9,384 nt of DNA. It comes from JAZKFP01 sp040386355 (GTDB lineage: Bacteria > Pseudomonadota > Gammaproteobacteria > Pseudomonadales > UBA6940). Shown here piece after piece: positions 5,756 through 9,384 of this stretch. The notes under the pieces were generated by a model. That model did not search any database. It was given only the letters and a program-made list of their open reading frames with translations, and was not told the origin of the DNA. Made by a program: the position numbers and the translations under genes. The DNA lies in contig JAZKFP010000216.1 in the NCBI GenBank assembly GCA_040386355.1, positions 1 to 9,384 of the forward strand. The letters are read 5' to 3'. Positions within the stretch are counted from its first letter, which is position 1. The number at the start of each line of letters is the position of its first letter.

Positions 5756-6400
5756 GTGAGCGATTCTACGTTTGTAAAAAATAAGACTTTACGTCCTTTA
5801 AAAACTAACTCTAATTATGAAATGGATTCGAAAACGGTTAAAACGCCGTCAAGTTCCTTAAATAGTAATAATTTAGTTAATGAACAAGATTTTTTACAAT
5901 CTCGATCTAATCCCTCTTCTGATGCACATATTGACAATAAAACATATGCTCAAGAACAATACGATTTTCATAGAAGTAATTTAGATGATCAGTCGTCTCA
6001 ATTGCCTAATGAAGATCTGACGAATCAAAATACAGGCTCTGCATCTGCAGAGCCTGTGCTTGATTTAATGGATCATATAAAATCAGTATGGCAAGAAACA
6101 AGCGCGATTATTCAGGGCCAAATTGATCTTGCCACTATTGAAGCTATTCATACCGCTAAAAAGTTTTTTTCAACATTATTAACCAGTTTAGTAATTACTA
6201 TTTTATCCACTTTAATGATTTGCACCGCCTGGATTAGTTTAGTTGTAGCTTGTGCATTTTATTTAATGGATCAAGACTTCTCAGTAAGTGCATCCTTTTT
6301 TATTGTTACAAGTGTGCATCTTTTGATTTTTGCTATATGTTATGGCATTACTCATTATAAATTAGAGAAAGCTACTCAAAAGAAAATGGCTAGCGTCTAA
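5756..6400 (+). CDS. YqjE-like (phage holin superfamily III type) membrane protein with long polar N-terminal extension
   Basis: A 214-residue protein starting at GTG (5756), seven bases after a strong binding site AGGAGAGG (5741-5748). An upstream in-frame GTG at 5735 would swallow that site. The C-terminal half resembles YqjE and relatives: an amphipathic segment with VLDLMDHIKSVWQETSAI (101-118) and QIDLATIEA (122-130), a long hydrophobic stretch at about 140-170, a second membrane helix at about 179-198, and a basic tail. The first 100 residues are rich in Ser, Asn, Gln and Asp, with no visible domain. E. coli YqjE, as I recall, is about 130 residues and lacks this, so the extension is unusual. 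Codons for residues 94-101 lie in the 26-bp inverted repeat at 6032-6057. The function of the family is unknown; the phage-holin name reflects topology only. Confidence 0.82.
   Translation: MSDSTFVKNKTLRPLKTNSNYEMDSKTVKTPSSSLNSNNLVNEQDFLQSRSNPSSDAHIDNKTYAQEQYDFHRSNLDDQSSQLPNEDLTNQNTGSASAEPVLDLMDHIKSVWQETSAIIQGQIDLATIEAIHTAKKFFSTLLTSLVITILSTLMICTAWISLVVACAFYLMDQDFSVSASFFIVTSVHLLIFAICYGITHYKLEKATQKKMASV
6032..6057. repeat. Perfect 12-bp-arm inverted repeat inside the YqjE-like gene
   Basis: ACAGGCTCTGCA (6032-6043) and TGCAGAGCCTGT (6046-6057) are exact reverse complements separated by only TC. In RNA this gives an 11-pair G+C-rich stem with a four-base loop. It encodes part of the disordered linker just before the membrane domain, where amino-acid constraint is probably low. 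No T-run follows on either strand, so it is not an intrinsic terminator. Confidence 0.8.
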
Positions 6401-6485
6401 GTTTTTACTTCGAAAATAATTTTAATATAGGTTATTTAATTGCCATTAATCTATAAGTAATTTCATTTAATAGAGGCGTGGAAAA

Positions 6486-6863
6486 ATGAACATGACAACA
6501 TCTCATTCTCACGAAGATTTCAAGAGTGCAAAGTTACTTACGGAAAGTCGCATTATTAACCACAAGAAAACATTAAAGCAAAGTCTAAAAAATATTACTT
6601 CTTATATGCGATATGAAGTTATTACACCTAAAAGAGTTTTATACAGTGTTGCTATTGGTTTTGCTTTCGGTGAAATTACGAAGCGTCCACATGTTAGATT
6701 TTCTAAAGCAAAGAAAGTGTCGGATTCCGCCGTTTCTTGGATAACTGCCGGTATAAATATATATGCTCTAGCCAAGAGTTATTCAAATACTAACGAAAAC
6801 TCCCCGAGTACATTGCGTGATTCTAAATCGGATTTTTTAAACAAATTCAGTAATAAAATCTGA
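6486..6863 (+). CDS. Small basic protein, third gene of the YqjD/YqjE-like unit (YqjK position)
   Basis: A 125-residue basic protein I do not recognise by sequence. GAGG (6473-6476), nine bases upstream, supports the ATG at 6486; a second ATG two codons later is less well placed. It starts 85 bp after the YqjE-like gene on the same strand. Residues 1-47 are charged and helical in appearance. A weakly hydrophobic, glycine-containing segment, VLYSVAIGFAFGEI (51-64), is followed by KRPHVRFSKAKK (66-77), and a second hydrophobic stretch runs from about 81 to 97. The last 25 residues are polar. It occupies the place of yqjK in the enterobacterial yqjD-yqjE-yqjK cluster, and a membrane-associated role with its neighbours is a guess from position. 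I see no clear terminator after the stop codon. Confidence 0.7.
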   Translation: MNMTTSHSHEDFKSAKLLTESRIINHKKTLKQSLKNITSYMRYEVITPKRVLYSVAIGFAFGEITKRPHVRFSKAKKVSDSAVSWITAGINIYALAKSYSNTNENSPSTLRDSKSDFLNKFSNKI

Positions 6864-7251
6864 ATTTTGATAGTCAATTGGATTCTTAAGTTTTAGGTTT
6901 TCGTTGGTTTCGCATTCAATTGTGCTACTGATGAAAATCTATCTGATGAATAGCTTTTTAATAATAGTATGAAATTTTTTTAATCATGTTCTTTCACATG
7001 ATTGCTTCCTCGATTCCATTGATAGTGAATTCATGAGTTATATTTTGAAATCAATCCCAGATTTATATTAATCTTCAAAACTGCCAGTACTTTCATGTCT
7101 ATACTGTGCTCGCCACAAATTTGCCAAACTCCTTCTTACCATTTAACAAAACTTCTATTTGCAAGTTGCCAATTGCTGTGTAGTAGAAACATATATTTAG
7201 AAAATAAAAATTTCATATTAATACTTATCCCTTTAAGCAATAGCGGTATCT
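6864..7251. other. 388-bp intergenic region without a recognisable gene
   Basis: AT-rich sequence with no convincing gene on either strand. Two small structures are visible. A hairpin has arms AATCATGT (6982-6989) and ACATGATT (6996-7003) around six bases; it lacks a T-run after it on either strand. A short direct repeat CTGATGAA occurs at 6928-6935 and 6943-6950. I found no good -35/-10 pair for the helicase gene; TTGCTG at 7173-7178 has no properly spaced partner. The promoter of the next gene must lie here unless it is read through from the small-protein unit. Confidence 0.5.
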
Positions 7252-9384
7252 ATGACAGTTTTAGTTCCCGATGATTTAATAGCACGACAGCAAGCATTAG
7301 ACGTAACTCAAAGTTGTTTGGTACAAGCTCCCGCAGGCTCTGGAAAAACCGAATTATTAACGCAAAGAATTCTTGCGCTGCTTGCTGTAGTTGAGCGAGA
7401 ACCCGAAGAAATTTTAGCAATGACGTTTACGCGCAAAGCCGCAAGTGAAATGAAGGCACGTGTAATGTCTGCGTTACGTCAAGCGCAATTTCCTGAACCT
7501 TCAGATGAGCCTGAAAAAAGTCGTTGGCGATTAGCTCGCATGGCGTTAAATCGTGATGCAAAAATGGGCTGGCGATTATTAGAAACTCCTCATCGTTTAC
7601 GCATTATGACAATTGATGGTTTGTGTCATGCAATTGTTCAACAATCTCCCATGATGGCGAAATTGGCAGCAGTTGGCGCAATTACTGAAGCACCGGAAGA
7701 AGCCTATCGTGCAGCGGTTGCGCGTCTATTAGACGACGCAGATCCGGATATGCCTTGGCAATCTGCGTTACAACGTGTTTTACAACATTTGGATTACGAT
7801 GCCACACAGCTTGAACAATTATTACTACATGTTCTAAATGAGCGTGATCCGTGGATTAGAAAAATTTTACCTAATTACAGTGATGCTGAATCATTAAAAA
7901 ATTATTTGACCAGAATATTAAGTGAGATGCAGAAAATTTCTTTAAATACGTTATTAGAAGCTTGGAATTCGCATTCAGAATGTTGGCAGGATCTTTATCC
8001 GATTTTATTAACAATATTACCCCATGCAACTCATGACTATTGTCCAGCTTTATTAAAAGCACTTGAAGAATCGAACTTTGAAAATTATTCAATAGAGACT
8101 TGGTGTGTATTGGGTGAATTCTTAACTACTAAAAGCGATGAAATTAAAAAAGATTGGAAGAGTAAAGATGGTGTTCTTTCTTCAAGTGAAAAAGGTATTG
8201 GTAAAGAAGAAAAAAATCGTCGTCAGGAATTAAAAAAATCGTGCAAAGAAGTATGCGAGAAATTACGAATGCATACTGTATTGGTTAGTGCCTGGAAAAC
8301 ATTACGTCATATTCCAAGAACCCATTCAGATATTTTACAAATACATATTTTGCAGGATATTTTGTTGCTTGCACATTATCTCGTTGCTCTATTACAACAA
8401 ATTTTTGCGGAACGCGGCGAAGTGGATTTTACCGAAATATCGCTGGGTGCAGTACGTGCAATGAGTGAGCTTGATCATAATTCTAAATCGGAATATTTCG
8501 AAATTAGTGAAGTATTACAAACATTAGATTATCAATTGCGCCATATTCTAATAGATGAATTTCAAGATACTTCGGTTACACAATTTGAGTTATTAGAAGG
8601 TTTAATTTCCAATTGGCAAACGGATGATGGTCGGACTTTATTTTTAGTCGGTGATCCAATGCAATCGATATATCGGTTTCGTCAAGCAGACGTAGGATTA
8701 TTTTATCAAGCGCGCGAGTTTGGTGTTAAACATATTCATTTATTGGATTTACGTTTAACAACTAATTTCCGTTCTGATACTAAATTAGTTGAATGGTTTA
8801 ATGATCAGTTTTCAAATATTTTTCCTTGCGTGAAAGAAGCAAGTTCTGGTGCAGTAAATTACGAATCGGCAACTGCTATTAAAAGAACCATTGATGAGAA
8901 CATTGAAAATGTAGTGTGTGTTGCCGAGTACGTAACCGTTGAAGAAGAAATGCAAGCAATTATTAATAAAATTATTACAATTAAAGAAAAAGAACCAACA
9001 GCTTCTATTGCAGTTTTAGTGCGTAAACGCAAACGGTTAGATGGATTTTTACAATGTTTAAAAATACATAATATTCCAGTAGTCGGTGTAGAAACTCAGT
9101 TATTGTCTCGCCGATCCGACTTAATGGATTTACTGGCATTAACTCAGATTTTATTTCATCCCGCTGATCATTTAGCTTGGTTAACCGTGTTGCGCGCACC
9201 TTGGTGCGGTTGCATTTTAAAAGATTTGCAAATAATTCGAGATTTAAAAATAGGTTTGTGTGATTGGATGCACGCATCACCCAGTTATATATCGGAAAAT
9301 TTAGTAAAATTAAAAGAAAATATTTCCCAAGATGGTTGGCAACGATTAATTATTTTTCACGATATATTAAATGTACAACTGGAA
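7252..9384 (+). CDS. UvrD/Rep superfamily helicase, AddA/RecB-like subunit, 3'-truncated by the window
   Basis: The frame is open from ATG at 7252 to the window edge, 711 codons without a stop, so the gene is only partly seen. It encodes an SF1A DNA helicase of the AddA/RecB type, which resects double-strand DNA ends for recombination. Motifs: Q-type RQQALD (12-17), Walker A APAGSGKT (26-33), Ia TFTRKAASEM (58-67), DEFQDT (435-440) as Walker B, GDPMQSIYRFRQAD (467-480) as motif III, and TTNFRSD (503-509) as motif IV. The 2B-like part begins near NIPVVGVE (607-614), and LAWLTVLRAPWCG is typical of the family. The long 1B insertion (about 130-420) has a poorly conserved, Lys/Glu-rich middle. 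The expected C-terminal motifs V-VI and the RecB-type nuclease domain lie beyond the window. No strong binding site precedes the ATG. No AddB or RecC partner is upstream, so it may be downstream. Confidence 0.9.
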   Translation, partial: MTVLVPDDLIARQQALDVTQSCLVQAPAGSGKTELLTQRILALLAVVEREPEEILAMTFTRKAASEMKARVMSALRQAQFPEPSDEPEKSRWRLARMALNRDAKMGWRLLETPHRLRIMTIDGLCHAIVQQSPMMAKLAAVGAITEAPEEAYRAAVARLLDDADPDMPWQSALQRVLQHLDYDATQLEQLLLHVLNERDPWIRKILPNYSDAESLKNYLTRILSEMQKISLNTLLEAWNSHSECWQDLYPILLTILPHATHDYCPALLKALEESNFENYSIETWCVLGEFLTTKSDEIKKDWKSKDGVLSSSEKGIGKEEKNRRQELKKSCKEVCEKLRMHTVLVSAWKTLRHIPRTHSDILQIHILQDILLLAHYLVALLQQIFAERGEVDFTEISLGAVRAMSELDHNSKSEYFEISEVLQTLDYQLRHILIDEFQDTSVTQFELLEGLISNWQTDDGRTLFLVGDPMQSIYRFRQADVGLFYQAREFGVKHIHLLDLRLTTNFRSDTKLVEWFNDQFSNIFPCVKEASSGAVNYESATAIKRTIDENIENVVCVAEYVTVEEEMQAIINKIITIKEKEPTASIAVLVRKRKRLDGFLQCLKIHNIPVVGVETQLLSRRSDLMDLLALTQILFHPADHLAWLTVLRAPWCGCILKDLQIIRDLKIGLCDWMHASPSYISENLVKLKENISQDGWQRLIIFHDILNVQLE

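Noticed and set aside
6982..7003. Intrinsic terminator for the 6486-6863 gene
   Set aside because: The stem is only eight A/T-rich pairs and is followed by GCTTCC on the plus strand and an A-run on the minus strand, not a T-run.
6987..7037. Short leader peptide open frame of 16 codons
   Set aside because: It has no ribosome binding site and no composition or position suggesting attenuation.
7871..8092. Minus-strand open frame of 73 codons
   Set aside because: It is antisense to the uninterrupted helicase frame that runs from 7252 to the window end.
9005..9280. Minus-strand open frame of 91 codons
   Set aside because: It is antisense to the helicase 2B-like region, which reads as conserved protein on the plus strand.

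Overview
The window looks like chromosomal DNA from an AT-rich gammaproteobacterium. The evidence is the gene set: YaiI, a DeaD-type RNA helicase with a DbpA-like RNA-binding tail, RlmJ, a CsbD/YjbJ-type protein, a YqjD/YqjE-like membrane pair, and an AddA/RecB-like helicase beginning LIARQQALD. Low G+C together with these families fits something near the Legionellales (Legionella/Coxiella relatives). That placement is an inference from family content, not from a marker gene.

Layout. Bases 1-183 hold one full 123-bp repeat unit and a truncated second copy, far richer in G+C than the neighbouring DNA and probably the end of an array running off the left edge. Next come two minus-strand genes: an unrecognised membrane-anchored or exported protein (188-865) and yaiI (1214-1666). 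A divergent intergenic region with a perfect TATAAT leads to deaD on the plus strand (1866-3692). deaD and the convergent rlmJ (3801-4628, minus) share a strong bidirectional terminator at 3705-3733.

The rlmJ-csbD divergent region (4629-4862) contains three perfect uninterrupted palindromes of 10, 12 and 14 bp. After it lie four small plus-strand genes: csbD-like (4863-5066), a DUF883/YqjD-like C-tail-anchored protein (5300-5713), a YqjE-like two-helix membrane protein with a long polar N-terminal extension (5756-6400) and an unrecognised small basic protein (6486-6863). The last three are closely spaced and probably form one unit. A 388-bp gap with no recognisable gene follows, then a helicase gene with UvrD/AddA motifs (from 7252) that stays open to the right edge.

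How the genes fit together. deaD and rlmJ both concern RNA and ribosomes: unwinding of structured RNA, and 23S rRNA methylation. The csbD/yqjD/yqjE block resembles the stationary-phase and envelope-stress genes of enterobacteria, where YqjD is a ribosome-associated inner-membrane protein, so a stress or resting-state role is a reasonable inference. The terminal helicase belongs to double-strand-break end processing and appears unrelated to its neighbours. I saw no CRISPR array, tRNA, rRNA, transposase or integrase. The least explained items are the left-edge repeat, the palindrome cluster upstream of csbD, and a perfect 12-bp-arm inverted repeat inside the yqjE-like coding region.
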